A DNA stretch of 34,448 bases, from the IMG/VR virus record IMGVR_UViG_3300047172_000306, positions 1 to 34,448 of that record. One strand, given 5' to 3'. Positions 7,263 to 17,095 of this stretch are shown here, one piece after another (the stretch's first letter is position 1; the number at the start of each line of letters is the position of its first letter). The position numbers and the translations under genes were made by a program. The DNA comes from a virus. Below the pieces are notes generated by a model. That model saw only the letters and a list, made by a program, of their open reading frames with translations, did not search any database and had not been told where the DNA came from.

Positions 7263-10200
7263 TCATGCTCTTGTTCAGGTCCGAGCCCAGCCGCCGCATG
7301 CCGTCGATCCCGCCTTCTGGCGAGACTTCCCGCACCAGAACCGGCTTCTTCATACCCGCGATCGCGTTCGGGTCCAACCCGAACGATGGCGCCCGCGCCG
7401 CTAGGAAGTTCTTATACGCCGAGCCATCCGGCACCTGCGGGTTGGCCGTGTTCGCATACAGCCGCTGCGTGCTCATCACCCGCGAGTTGCCGCCCAGCAC
7501 GATGCCGTCCGGCGTCACCACCGGCGGCCCGTTTACCCCATCCGGATTGTCCGTCACCGTCATCTCCGGCTTGTAGTTCCGGGCGTTGGTGATCACGCGC
7601 AGCTGGTTCTCGCGCTGCCCGGCGTAGTCACGCTCCTGCACCCCGTCCGGATACGCCGGGTTCGGTGCGAAATTCATCGCATCGTGCGAAGGAATCAGCG
7701 TGTCTGCCTCAACAGCGCGATACTTCGCCGGCAGTGTCGCGTTCGGCGTGTGGAGCAGCGTGTCCGAACCATCGAGCCCGGGCAAACGGTTCCCCGCCTG
7801 CAGCGCGCCCGGACCGCCGATCTTCAACGCCGCCGGCGCAACCGTATCGAGCGTTGGCGGAGCCAGCTGCGGTACCGGCTGCACGGCAGGCACAGCCCCG
7901 GCATTGCCAGGTGGCGTAACACTCTGTTCGTCAGAGCCCACGCCGCGCCCCTGCGACCACCACGGGGCTTTCAGCGGCCCGGAAAGCCTGTCCGACTCCG
8001 CTTTCACCTCGGCCGCCGTCATACGCCCCACAGGAGCGCCTACAGGCACCGCTGCGGGCGCAGCATTCTGCGACAGCGGCACGCCGACCGGCTTTGCCTC
8101 CTCCTCCGCTGCAGCTGCGGCCGGCGCAACCGGACCCACCGGCGCAAGCGGCACACGCTCCCCTTCGATCGTGGGGCCGACCGGCGGCGCGCCGGGCTCT
8201 CCGCCGCTGCGCTGGTAGTCCATCAGCCAGTCGGCAAATCCCGGCGAGTTGATCAGCCGAGCCAGACCGTACTGCGCGCCGTGGTACGCCAGCGTGCCGA
8301 TCGCCGGCAACACATTGCCGTGCAGCGCGGGCAGCAATGTACTGCCCAGCTCCCCAAACTCAGCAGCTGGAATTCCCACCTTTGCCGTGCCCGAAGGATT
8401 CAGGTCTTTGCCGATCGCGTTCGCCGTCGACGCTACGGCGCCCAGCTTCTCTTGCTGCTCCGGCGTGTAAAGCGCCTCGCGATATGCATCCGGTAGGCCA
8501 TAGTACTTGCGCCCAAAGCCGCCTAGGTTGTACTCGCCGTCCTTGGTATTGCCCAGCAGGTTCTTCGTCACCCCCCGCTGCACCACACCCATGCCTTCCG
8601 GCCCCACGCGCGGCGCGAGATCTGCAACCGCCTCCGGCGTTTTTCCGCCCACGCCCAGCGCCAGCTTGGACGGCGTCGGCGAGGTAATCGCATACTTCAG
8701 CGGGTTTGCCGGATTATCGTAGCTGCCCTTCAGGTCCGTCCACTTCTGGTTTGCGTCGCGGAATATCCGCGCCTGCTCTGGCGTCAGGCCCTTGTCCGTG
8801 ATCACGTTGTCCAGGTTGGACGCCAGCTGCTGCAGCCATGCCGTGCTCTGGTCTTTTACCAGGTCCGGGTTCGACCGGATCGAGTCCAGGATGTTCGACC
8901 GGACGCGCTGTAATTCCGAGTACGAGGCCGTATCGCCGATCTTCGCCACATCCTTGATCACGCTCAGTGCGCTGTTCGGCGCCATGCTCGGATAGCGCGA
9001 GAAGAAGTCGCGATTGTCCGCCAGGATCTTCTGTGCGGCCTGTCCCACCGTCGCCGCACCCGGCACCGGCGCGCCGCCTGTCGCTTCGTCGAGGTACTTG
9101 AAGCCGGCGCTTGCATCTTGGTGCAGTGCCGCATGGTCGGCCTTCAGGCGATCCTGAATAAGACGGCCGCCTGCATCGGCATCGAGCGGCGACATTCCAT
9201 CGAGCGCCCCGTCCGTCGCGTCGCTCAGCGCCTGCACATTCCCAGCGAGCGTCTTGCCGTACACCCCGCGCGCCGTCGTGCTGTAAATGTTACCCGTCTT
9301 CGCGATCGGCAGCACGCCGCCGCCGGCCGCGTCGGCCGCGTCGAGTTGCACGCCGAGACTCTTGGCCGCCGCATACCGCGCTCGAGGCGTCAAACCGCCG
9401 GCACCCGGAATCGGCTCGTCGAGTCCAGGCGCAAGCACGCTGCGCGCCGCACCACTCACGGCCTCACCGACAGAGGGTGCCACCCCGGCCGCAGCACCAG
9501 CAACCGCCTTCAGCCCCGCACCCGCCAGGTGCGGCGCCACAATATCCGTCCCCAGCCCTGACAGCGCAGGCACCGCGCCGTGCTGGTGCGCATCGTTCTC
9601 GATCTGCCGAGCCCACGGACCCGCCAGCGGGATCGCATCGAGCAAGCCACTTCCCGCGGTCGGCGTGTAGTTGCCCTGGGCGTCATACTCCGGCGCAGTC
9701 AACGACGTGTTGCCCTTTGCCGCCTGGTCCTGGAACGTCTGAATGCCGCTTAGCGTCGGCTTGACGATCATGCGGTGGATTGCCAGCGCAGCCTGCGGCG
9801 GCACGATCGGCCCACCCGCGCTCGCGATGCCCATCTCATCCGGCGTTGCAGGGTCGGTCAACGCATGATACGGCCCGGCGACCAGGTTCTTCAGGTGCTG
9901 GCCTACTACGGCCAGCGTATCGGATACAGGCTGCGTTCCGAAGGCGCGACTCGCCGTATCGACGGGCGCGCCGCCGGCATCTTTCTGGTAGCGCGCCGCG
10001 TCATCAGGATGCACCGCGTAGTGCTGGTCCTGCGCGGCCCGCACATTCCCGAACGGCACCGCGGTCACCTGCCCCTGCGGCCCGATCATCTTGTACGTGC
10101 CCTGCCCGTTCGGATTCGCAGTGAGGTTGGCTGGCAATCCGCCGCTCCCGGGCGCAGCTCCGCCGCGTGCCTGCGCCGCCAGCGCCGCATAATCCACCGG

Positions 10201-10269
10201 AGGCGGTGCAGCCCCGCCGCCACGCGCCTGCTGCGCCAGCGCTGCATAATCGATCGTCTGAGCTGCCAT
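7171..10269 (-). CDS. Large virion-associated protein with DdrB/ParB-like domain (main part)
   Basis: A 1032-aa protein, probably a minor virion or ejected protein. The N-terminus carries two copies of a DYAALAQQARGG-type motif (about residues 7-36), a signature of large podovirus virion proteins. A long Ala/Gly/Pro-rich helical middle follows, and residues 880-1001 look like a DdrB-like ParB-superfamily domain (LRVITNARNYKP, then TPDGIVLGGNSRVMSTQRL, KKPVLVREV). After DLNKSMNG the frame degenerates into an Arg/Gly/Ser-rich tail of about 30 residues, while the expected continuation is in the other frame (6576-7262). The restored protein would be about 1230 aa. It starts 11 bp after the preceding gene, with GGGGG before the ATG. 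An ejection role is inferred from position between tail genes and fibre. Confidence 0.75.
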   Translation of the reverse strand: MAAQTIDYAALAQQARGGGAAPPPVDYAALAAQARGGAAPGSGGLPANLTANPNGQGTYKMIGPQGQVTAVPFGNVRAAQDQHYAVHPDDAARYQKDAGGAPVDTASRAFGTQPVSDTLAVVGQHLKNLVAGPYHALTDPATPDEMGIASAGGPIVPPQAALAIHRMIVKPTLSGIQTFQDQAAKGNTSLTAPEYDAQGNYTPTAGSGLLDAIPLAGPWARQIENDAHQHGAVPALSGLGTDIVAPHLAGAGLKAVAGAAAGVAPSVGEAVSGAARSVLAPGLDEPIPGAGGLTPRARYAAAKSLGVQLDAADAAGGGVLPIAKTGNIYSTTARGVYGKTLAGNVQALSDATDGALDGMSPLDADAGGRLIQDRLKADHAALHQDASAGFKYLDEATGGAPVPGAATVGQAAQKILADNRDFFSRYPSMAPNSALSVIKDVAKIGDTASYSELQRVRSNILDSIRSNPDLVKDQSTAWLQQLASNLDNVITDKGLTPEQARIFRDANQKWTDLKGSYDNPANPLKYAITSPTPSKLALGVGGKTPEAVADLAPRVGPEGMGVVQRGVTKNLLGNTKDGEYNLGGFGRKYYGLPDAYREALYTPEQQEKLGAVASTANAIGKDLNPSGTAKVGIPAAEFGELGSTLLPALHGNVLPAIGTLAYHGAQYGLARLINSPGFADWLMDYQRSGGEPGAPPVGPTIEGERVPLAPVGPVAPAAAAAEEEAKPVGVPLSQNAAPAAVPVGAPVGRMTAAEVKAESDRLSGPLKAPWWSQGRGVGSDEQSVTPPGNAGAVPAVQPVPQLAPPTLDTVAPAALKIGGPGALQAGNRLPGLDGSDTLLHTPNATLPAKYRAVEADTLIPSHDAMNFAPNPAYPDGVQERDYAGQRENQLRVITNARNYKPEMTVTDNPDGVNGPPVVTPDGIVLGGNSRVMSTQRLYANTANPQVPDGSAYKNFLAARAPSFGLDPNAIAGMKKPVLVREVSPEGGIDGMRRLGSDLNKSMNGSHGRLGARSEHGQEHLSRDAERGAIDDR

Positions 10270-10280
10270 CGTGCCCCCGC

Positions 10281-12047
10281 TTACTGGATATGAGCCAGCT
10301 TCTTGAACGTATCCGCCTGCGCCTGGTTATCGAACGGATGCTTTGAACCATCCGGCGCCGTCACGATGATCTTGCCGCTGGGTACGGTAGGCGCCGACGT
10401 CCCACCGCCGAAGTTTGCCTGCCCCCGAGCGCCGGCGGCCGCCTGATCCTGCAGCGATTTCATCTTGCCGCCCAGCATGCCGCGCACCGTGCTGACGCCG
10501 CCGTGGATCTGTTGCGGCGAGCCGTCGCCCGAAAGCTGCTTGCGGAAGTCGTTGATCTCGCCCTGCTCCGGAGCCGCACCCTTGTAAGCCCGCGCCACCT
10601 CCGTCGCCACACCGCTCAGGATCAGGTTGAAGTTGGTCTTGGCGTCGCTTCCCATCTGCACGCCCAGTTCGTTGCCGATCGCGTTCAGCGTCTTCACATC
10701 GCCGTTCTTCAGCGCAGCGCCCGCCTGATCGAGCAGATCCAGGTGGTGATTCGCCGTCTGCATCGAGTTGAGGCTTTGACCGCCCTGGCCTACGATGAAG
10801 TACTTCCGGCTGGCGTTCTCCACGTCGTGATCGCCCGAGTTGAACTCCGGATTGATCTGCTTCACCGCCGCCGCAAACTGCGCCTTCTGCGCCGTCGTCG
10901 CGCCCCGCCCAAAGACATCCTGCAGCCTCATCGAGCCGTTTGCCACCGCCGCGACCGCCGCGGCTGTCTGCGGATCGGACATATCGACCGAGTTGTTCGC
11001 CGCCGTCTTCGACTCGTTATCCTTCAACCCCTGCAGGCTGATCGACACGTGCGTATCCCCTTGCTGCTTGCCGATCGCGTTATTGAGCGCACCGGCCAGC
11101 GTCGTTGCATCGGAGTGCGGCATCCCCTCGGTAAACTGCCCGGTCGGAAGATGATGCTTCGAAGCAATGCCGTCCCACACCGCGTTCAGCGACGCCGCCT
11201 CGGCCGCCGACAACGGCTTCGCCTGCAACGCCGCGTAGTCTTTGGCCGTGCCGTTCGGATTCTGCTTCAGCCAGAGTTCAAAGGCGTTCGCCGGCGGCTT
11301 GGCTGGAGCCGTAATCGGCTGCCCGTTCAACGTCACCGGCTGCGCCGTCGTCGTGCCCTTCTGGATCGCCACCTTGCCCTGCGGCGTGTCGACGTAGTCG
11401 TAATCTGGCGTCGCGGGAGCCTCGGCCGCTTTCGCCTGATCATTCACCAGGCGCGTGCGCGCCTGCGTCTCGCCAAGCTGCGCCTGCGACTGCAGATCCT
11501 GCTCGTCGCCTTGCACCGCCTTTCGCGCCTGCCCCAGCACCACCGCATGGTGGTACGCCGTGCCCGGCAGCGCGATCGTGAGCGCAGGCGCGACTGCCGA
11601 ACCGACTGCATCTCCCACCGTCGCCAGCGTGCGCAGAAACGGGTTCTTGATCTGCGAGATCCCACTGCCGGTCGACTGCACCCGAGCCAGCTCCGCCTGG
11701 TCGCCTGCCAGCGTACCCTTCGCCGGCGGCACGACGGCAGGGGCAGCGCTCGGCGTCTTCGCCGCGTCATCTCCAGCGCTATCGTCCGCGTCGAGCGCAG
11801 GCAGCGCGGCCCCGAGCTCGTTGCGGCGCTGGGCTTTGCCGCCATTCATAGGATCGCCAAGCTCGTTGCGCGGCACATCCCCCGCGAGCGAAGGCGCACC
11901 GGCAGCCGCCGCGGCATCGAGCCGTGGCGGCTGCTGGATTCCCAGCGAGGCAAGATCCACCACTGGCGGCAGCACGCCCGGCTGCTGACCAAAGACGAAC
12001 GGCTTGATCACCGGCGCGTTCCGATCGTAAGTGAGAGAAGAATTCAT
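10281..12047 (-). CDS. Ala-rich virion-associated protein, function unknown
   Basis: A 588-aa protein rich in Ala, Gln and Pro, mainly predicted helical. Residues 1-120 are proline/alanine-rich and disordered-looking. A central segment (about 150-200) contains small-residue hydrophobic runs (AVGSAVAPALTIALPG) that could associate with membrane. The C-terminus ends in a compact motif (KIIVTAPDGSKHPFDNQAQA, then DTFKKLAHIQ) found at the end of various podovirus-like structural proteins. GGGGGG precedes the ATG, and its start is separated from the previous stop by only a few bases. Its position between the tail proteins and the DdrB-like giant suggests an internal or ejected virion protein. No enzymatic motif is visible. 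Confidence 0.7.
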   Translation of the reverse strand: MNSSLTYDRNAPVIKPFVFGQQPGVLPPVVDLASLGIQQPPRLDAAAAAGAPSLAGDVPRNELGDPMNGGKAQRRNELGAALPALDADDSAGDDAAKTPSAAPAVVPPAKGTLAGDQAELARVQSTGSGISQIKNPFLRTLATVGDAVGSAVAPALTIALPGTAYHHAVVLGQARKAVQGDEQDLQSQAQLGETQARTRLVNDQAKAAEAPATPDYDYVDTPQGKVAIQKGTTTAQPVTLNGQPITAPAKPPANAFELWLKQNPNGTAKDYAALQAKPLSAAEAASLNAVWDGIASKHHLPTGQFTEGMPHSDATTLAGALNNAIGKQQGDTHVSISLQGLKDNESKTAANNSVDMSDPQTAAAVAAVANGSMRLQDVFGRGATTAQKAQFAAAVKQINPEFNSGDHDVENASRKYFIVGQGGQSLNSMQTANHHLDLLDQAGAALKNGDVKTLNAIGNELGVQMGSDAKTNFNLILSGVATEVARAYKGAAPEQGEINDFRKQLSGDGSPQQIHGGVSTVRGMLGGKMKSLQDQAAAGARGQANFGGGTSAPTVPSGKIIVTAPDGSKHPFDNQAQADTFKKLAHIQ

Positions 12048-12050
12048 CGT

Positions 12051-12602
12051 TTACCCCCCCAAATAGGCTGCCGCAACCTGACCACCGCTTTGCACACCCT
12101 GCTGCAGCAGCGACTGCCAGAACGGCTTCTGCTGTCCAGCCACGTTCAGGGCCGAGTTGCTCGTGCCCAACGCATTATTCGCACCGGATAAGTCGGTCGA
12201 ATACAACGAGCTCAACCCGCCGAGACCTTGCTGCCGCTGCTGTTCCTTAAGGTCGGCATTCTCCCCTTGGATCGCGAGCGCATCTTTGGCATTCTGCTGC
12301 ATCCCGCCCCGCGCGCTCGCGTCGATCGCATCCGTCGCTGCACCCGCGTTTCCGGTGCGTGCCGCATACAGCGCGCCCTGCCCCACCGCGCCCGCCGTGC
12401 TCCCGCCAGCCGACTCCTGGCTCGCCGTATTCATCGCGGCCAGATCGGTCGGGCTGTAGCCCTGCGGATTGGTCGCCTCGGCCGTCAGCGCCGGTGCCAG
12501 CGTGCTGTAGAGCCCGCCCGCGTTAGCATTGTCCGTCGCCGCCATCGTATCGGCCGTCCCCGAGTTGTTCAGCGCGTCCTTCTTCACTCCCGAGCTTCCC
12601 AT
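12051..12602 (-). CDS. Small Ala/Gln-rich structural protein, possibly internal virion protein
   Basis: A 183-aa protein of low complexity (Ala, Gly, Ser, Asn, Gln), with a helical GENADLKEQQRQQGL segment near residue 115 and a C-terminus ending VAAAYLGG. Its ATG overlaps the stop of the upstream gene by one base (TAATG), indicating translational coupling. Small helical proteins of this character preceding larger internal proteins occur in T7-like and P22-like ejection modules, but no sequence motif proves it. I do not recognise a family. Confidence 0.65.
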   Translation of the reverse strand: MGSSGVKKDALNNSGTADTMAATDNANAGGLYSTLAPALTAEATNPQGYSPTDLAAMNTASQESAGGSTAGAVGQGALYAARTGNAGAATDAIDASARGGMQQNAKDALAIQGENADLKEQQRQQGLGGLSSLYSTDLSGANNALGTSNSALNVAGQQKPFWQSLLQQGVQSGGQVAAAYLGG

Positions 12603-12985
12603 TACCGAACCCTCCTGTGATAACTCGTTCGTTCGCTCGCCACCCAGCCAAACTCACGCGTCAGCCGGCGCAACAAACCACGTCCAAACCCGCGCAGCGT
12701 CTCCGCCACGTCCAGCCACGTCACCGCTTCCACGTACCCCAGCGTCTGCAACTCGAGGCGCATTTGCTCGTGCAGCGCCCGCAGCGCCTCCATCCGCCAG
12801 CGCGGCGTCATCCACGCCGCATCGGCCGCCAGGTGCACCTCTGCCAGCCTCCACGCGCCCGCTGCCATCACGCAGCGATCGTTCTCATCCACAAACACCA
12901 GTTCCACTACGGTGCCGGCCGCCCAGCCCGGCTGCAGCTCGAGGATGCGCCCGCGATCGCGTTCTTGCGCATACCGCACCCTCAC
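12602..12985 (-). CDS. Small tail-region protein, function unknown
   Basis: A 127-aa protein starting at GTG 12985, whose GTGA overlaps the stop of the upstream gene. A longer frame to 13228 exists, but its extra N-terminus is only the out-of-frame shadow of that gene. The protein has a beta-rich N-terminal half (RILELQPGW, VVELVFVDENDRCVMAAGAW) and a helical C-terminal half with Arg-rich end (LRGFGRGLLRRL). Its size and the place between the tail nozzle and internal proteins resemble the small GNAT-like or gp13-like proteins of some podoviruses. That comparison is weak, and the function should be treated as unknown. Confidence 0.65.
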   Translation of the reverse strand: MRVRYAQERDRGRILELQPGWAAGTVVELVFVDENDRCVMAAGAWRLAEVHLAADAAWMTPRWRMEALRALHEQMRLELQTLGYVEAVTWLDVAETLRGFGRGLLRRLTREFGWVASERTSYHRRVR

Positions 12986-13533
12986 TGCTTCACCGGCGCC
13001 ACCCCGGTCGGCGACCGGAACGGCTGCGTTCCATACCCCTGCCCGCTCTGCGTCAGCGCCCCCGTACCGCTGCCCGCCCCGGCCTGTAACGCAGGCTCTA
13101 CCGGATGATTCCCGTCCACCATCGACGCCATCGCTCCGCCGTGCAGCACGGGCGACGACGGCGCGGAGGTGGGATACGTGGAGTGCGCCCGGAAGTAGAG
13201 TTTTTGCCGCCCCAGCGAGCCCCGCCAATTGCGCGACGGGCCAAGATGCACCAGGTGCGATGAGGCAAAGTCCGGCGTCGTCGAGTACTCAAGCTGATAC
13301 TCCACTCCCCGGCTAACCGGCGCGTGATCCGTAATACGTGCATCGAACACCCCGTTTCCTGCCACCACGTTCAGACCGGCAATCCGCGGCGGACTCGGTG
13401 CACTGCCAACTGGCTCCGCGTTCACCTGGCTCCCGATCGATGAAACCGACTGCACTACGTCCGCCATCAGCTCGTACAGCCGCGGCATATTTGCATGCAG
13501 CCACGGCATGTTTCTCGGCGTCAGATTCGCCAT
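12982..13533 (-). CDS. Tail-region protein with fibronectin-like strand pattern
   Basis: A 183-aa protein. A helical N-terminus (MPRLYELMADVVQSVSSIG) is followed by a beta region with PPRIAGLNVVAGNGVFDARI and GVEYQLEYSTTPDF, a pattern like fibronectin type III domains (residues about 45-120), then a Gly/Ser/Pro-rich tail. The ATG is one base after the stop of the 1180-aa tail gene (TGAGATG), so it is co-translated with it. Fibronectin-type modules are common in phage tails and mediate weak surface binding. A minor tail or decoration role is inferred; no specific family is recognised. Confidence 0.65.
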   Translation of the reverse strand: MANLTPRNMPWLHANMPRLYELMADVVQSVSSIGSQVNAEPVGSAPSPPRIAGLNVVAGNGVFDARITDHAPVSRGVEYQLEYSTTPDFASSHLVHLGPSRNWRGSLGRQKLYFRAHSTYPTSAPSSPVLHGGAMASMVDGNHPVEPALQAGAGSGTGALTQSGQGYGTQPFRSPTGVAPVKQ

Positions 13534-13534
13534 C

Positions 13535-16500
13535 TCAGAACGCCCCCCGCACCGGCGTCATCAGGTCCGGCCGGCAACTCACAATCAGCTTCGAAATCTG
13601 CCACCAGCTCGGCGCACCGGCAGACGCGGGCTGTCCGGCTATGCGGAACGCGGCACGGTTCGCCAGCACATTCAACCCGCATTCCAGATCAAACTGAGAG
13701 GTGCCCGCCAGCGCCAGCGTCATCCAGGGCGTGCCGACCATCGCATTGCCCAGGCTGTTTACGTACGGCGTCACCTGCAGCTGCCCCACACCCTCGCCAT
13801 TCAGCGCAAGGTACGGAAACATCTTGCGATGAGAGCCAATTTGCTTCGCAGCCTCGTCGTCCGAACCTGCAAAAAAGTACGTCGTATAAAACGCTGGGAT
13901 CAGCCCGCTGTCGTCGTCCAAGCCCAGTTGATCGTTCATCAGCTTGTACGCATTCGCGCCGCTGAAAACGATCGGGAAAGATCCATCCGGAAGCGTCAGG
14001 TTGCCCACAAACGTGCCACTCTGCGACCACGTTGTCCACTTGCGCACGATGTCGGTCGAGATCACCTTGCCCGAGAGTGACACATGCACTGGCGAGTTTG
14101 AATCGATCTGCGAAGCCGTCGTCAGCTCGCGATAGTCCATCACGTAGTTGAATGCGCCTGCCGCCGTCTGCCCAACCGTGTATACGCGCCGGTTGATGGT
14201 GTCGTTCGCCATCACCACCAGCTGCGGCGACGTAATGGCCTCCCATAGCGTCTCCACTTCCTGCGAGATCTTGAAGACCTCGCCGCCCTCGAACGCCCGT
14301 TTTCCCGTATCGGACGCCCACGCAAACCACGTCTCGCCCGTCACGCTGCCCCACACCGAGATCCCGCCGCACTTGCGCGCGATCGCATCATCCAGTCCGC
14401 CCCAGCTTGCCGGCTCCGAGCCCGTCGAGCTCGACGTCTCATAGAGCGCCCCATCCGGCCCGCTGGTCACCAGATACAGGTTGCCGCGCAGCTTCTGCAT
14501 GAGTCGAATGCCATTCGCATCCGCCGCCGGACCAATATTGCCCGTCACCCCGTCAAACGCTTCCGGATTGTTCACGTACGACGCGCGCGCGAACTTCACA
14601 TACGGGTTGGCCGTGTAGTAGATAAAGGTCTCGTCCAGCGTCACCGTACCATCCGCCGGCAAACCCTTCGCATAGACGCGCAGCAGCGTGTCCGGAGTGA
14701 TCGTTACCGGGGTCAACGCGGAAAACAGCGCTTCGAGGAAGCTCCCCGCCGAGGCCGCGGCCGCGATCGTCGCTGTCGCCAGCACGCCACTCGCGTTGTA
14801 GAACTCCGCACACACCGTGCAGGCCGCCGACGCTTCCACCCAAAGATGAAACGTATACTGCGTCGCCGGCTGCCCGATCGCTACGCCCAGCCCATCTGCA
14901 TAGACGTTCTGCGAGATCCGGCCGAGCTCGTTCGCGCTGCCATCGCCAGTAATCTGCCATGCCCCGCCAGCATCGACCGTCATCGGCGATTGCACCAGCG
15001 CGCCCCCGGCGGTCTCGATCGTCCAGCCCAGCGGCTGCGTCGGCGCGGACGCATAATAACCGCCGTCGAAACCCATATTGATCAAGTTGGGCAGCTTGTT
15101 GCGCTCACCCCACCAGAACATCCTCGAACCGTAAGCGAACACGCCCAGGCAAGGTCCTAAAACTCGCTGCTGAAAGAGATTGTTCCCCGGGATATCAATC
15201 GCTGCCGCTGCAAACAGTGAGTTATCGCTGAAGTCAAGCAGTGCCGAGGTGGTCGTGTTATCTGCAATGCGCGTCGACGTCGAAACACGCTGCCCGTTGA
15301 TCATCGCCGGCACCGGCAGATAGAAGTAGTTGCTGCCGCCCGCTCCGGTAAGCGCGAGGATACGCGCCACCACGTTCGGCGGGCCGATCGGGATATTCGA
15401 GATGGTCAGATACTGTCCGCCATTCGCATACACCACTGTCGGCGGCGAGGGTGCCGTCAGATAGCCCTCGCGTGTCTCAAAAACGCACACGAGGCTGTGT
15501 TGCCCAGGCGCAATCTGTCCCAGCGGCGTCAGCGTCGCCGAGCCCAGGCTTAGAGTCGCATCCGGGCCAGGCTGCGCGTACTGCAGCGTCGTCGAAGAAG
15601 GTACTGCGGTCACCAGGTACGTGCCGTCCCACGCAAACGTCACCGTGCCTCCGCTCCAGGTCCCGTCCACCGAGGAAAGCGGCACCGTAAACGTCGTTGC
15701 CGTCGGACACTGCTGCACCGTGAAGTAGGTCTGCTCGACCGTAGCGTTTGCCAGCGGCCACACCAGCACAACCGTGCCGGTCGCCGAGATGCTCTCGTTG
15801 CCTGCCGTCTGCGCATAGCCGATGCTGGTGGGCGAAGGCACCGTCTGCACCGTCGTCGCATACGGAGTGCTCGTGGGACTGGTTTGGCTCACAATGATCT
15901 GCGAGCCCACCTGCAGACCGTGCGGCGAAAGCGTCGTCACCGTCGCATAATTCGAGTTGATCGTGACCGTCGCCAGGCCGCCGCCCACCGACGTATTCTG
16001 CACTCCGGAGATGTTGACCAAGTTGCCCGGCACCAGGCCGTGCGGTGCCGACATCGTCACCGTGGCTAAGCCCGGGTTGCTCTCGTTATCGACCACAATG
16101 GAGGTGATCGCGCCTCCCACGGTCACCGGCGACGTGCCCTGAATCTGCACCTGATAGCCAACTTGCAGGTTGTGCGCGGTCGCTGTGTTGGCCGTCACCG
16201 TGTTGCGGGAACGCAGCAGCATCGGCGCAATCGCCGAGACGCTCCCACCGGTGCCAACCGTACTCTGCGTTGAGAAGAAGTACAGCTCGAAGGTGGTTGC
16301 GCTGTCCACCGCGGTGACCACGGCATAGGAATTGTTGTAAAGCGTGGCACCCGTCACCGCGACCAAGCTGCCCACGTTCAATCCGTGCGGTGCGGCCGTC
16401 GCCACCAGCAACGACGTGTAGTAGGTGACAAACTGCGGCGGATTATAGGATCCACCCCCTCCGCCGCCATACTCTTCCTGATACCAGTACTGATTGCCAT

Positions 16501-17077
16501 TGCCGCCGCCGACCTGGACGAGCTGCGGATCGATCGGCGTCAGCGTCACGATCGTAATGCCCGTTCCCGTGGATCCAGCCGCCAGCAACACGCTCGGCAG
16601 CACATAGTTCGCCACGCTTGGCGGAGCACCTGGTCCGTCTTGCGACACACGGTCGAAGTACGTCCCGTCGAACTGCCGCGGGATATCCACGCCTTGGTTG
16701 CCGTCTGAGATGGCGAAGTACTCTTTTCCATTCGACGTCACGGAGATGCAGCGATTGCCAGGCGCAGTCGCGCCGAACTGCACAAACACGCCCGGATTCA
16801 CCAGCGGCGACTCATAGTAAAACTTACCGTTACTGCAAAGGAAGAGGTTGAGCGAGACTCCAGCCGGCGTCACATACGTCTTGTGATAGACCGACGCCGC
16901 TGGCAGCGATGAATAAATGCGCTTGCGCGACGGACGTACCGAGACCGAACCCGGCAGGAACGCCACATCTTGGCACGCAGGCGAAAGACCCTGCGGCAAG
17001 TCGGTCGGTCCCAGCTCTGTCTGCAGTGAGCCGAAGAGGTCAAGCGTAAGATCGGACGATCCGGCTGCGTTATCCAT
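13535..17077 (-). CDS. Large tail protein with FCCH-type repeats (tail nozzle/tubular B-like)
   Basis: An 1180-aa structural protein. The N-terminus has the pattern LQTELGPTDLPQGLSPACQD, then VAFLPGSVSVRPS, typical of podovirus tail tubular/stabilisation proteins that list capsid-proximal contacts. Residues about 230-400 contain at least four repeats of the form PHGLxxGxxVxVxG (for example PHGLNVGSLVAVTG), resembling the E1 FCCH fold often found in such tails. The rest is beta-rich, ending FRIAGQPASAGAPSWWQISK. The start is at 17077 because AAGGAGG lies 6 nt upstream; an in-frame TTG at 17083 is less likely. It follows the putative tail-tube A-like gene. The tail assignment is solid; the exact equivalent (gp12-like nozzle or P22 gp10-like) is not settled. 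Confidence 0.8.
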   Translation of the reverse strand: MDNAAGSSDLTLDLFGSLQTELGPTDLPQGLSPACQDVAFLPGSVSVRPSRKRIYSSLPAASVYHKTYVTPAGVSLNLFLCSNGKFYYESPLVNPGVFVQFGATAPGNRCISVTSNGKEYFAISDGNQGVDIPRQFDGTYFDRVSQDGPGAPPSVANYVLPSVLLAAGSTGTGITIVTLTPIDPQLVQVGGGNGNQYWYQEEYGGGGGGSYNPPQFVTYYTSLLVATAAPHGLNVGSLVAVTGATLYNNSYAVVTAVDSATTFELYFFSTQSTVGTGGSVSAIAPMLLRSRNTVTANTATAHNLQVGYQVQIQGTSPVTVGGAITSIVVDNESNPGLATVTMSAPHGLVPGNLVNISGVQNTSVGGGLATVTINSNYATVTTLSPHGLQVGSQIIVSQTSPTSTPYATTVQTVPSPTSIGYAQTAGNESISATGTVVLVWPLANATVEQTYFTVQQCPTATTFTVPLSSVDGTWSGGTVTFAWDGTYLVTAVPSSTTLQYAQPGPDATLSLGSATLTPLGQIAPGQHSLVCVFETREGYLTAPSPPTVVYANGGQYLTISNIPIGPPNVVARILALTGAGGSNYFYLPVPAMINGQRVSTSTRIADNTTTSALLDFSDNSLFAAAAIDIPGNNLFQQRVLGPCLGVFAYGSRMFWWGERNKLPNLINMGFDGGYYASAPTQPLGWTIETAGGALVQSPMTVDAGGAWQITGDGSANELGRISQNVYADGLGVAIGQPATQYTFHLWVEASAACTVCAEFYNASGVLATATIAAAASAGSFLEALFSALTPVTITPDTLLRVYAKGLPADGTVTLDETFIYYTANPYVKFARASYVNNPEAFDGVTGNIGPAADANGIRLMQKLRGNLYLVTSGPDGALYETSSSTGSEPASWGGLDDAIARKCGGISVWGSVTGETWFAWASDTGKRAFEGGEVFKISQEVETLWEAITSPQLVVMANDTINRRVYTVGQTAAGAFNYVMDYRELTTASQIDSNSPVHVSLSGKVISTDIVRKWTTWSQSGTFVGNLTLPDGSFPIVFSGANAYKLMNDQLGLDDDSGLIPAFYTTYFFAGSDDEAAKQIGSHRKMFPYLALNGEGVGQLQVTPYVNSLGNAMVGTPWMTLALAGTSQFDLECGLNVLANRAAFRIAGQPASAGAPSWWQISKLIVSCRPDLMTPVRGAF

Positions 17078-17095
17078 GCTCAACCTCCTTTCGGC

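Noticed and set aside
10503-12191. 562-aa plus-strand open frame
   Set aside because: Arg/Leu-rich antisense shadow of the 588-aa virion gene, caused by high GC at third positions.
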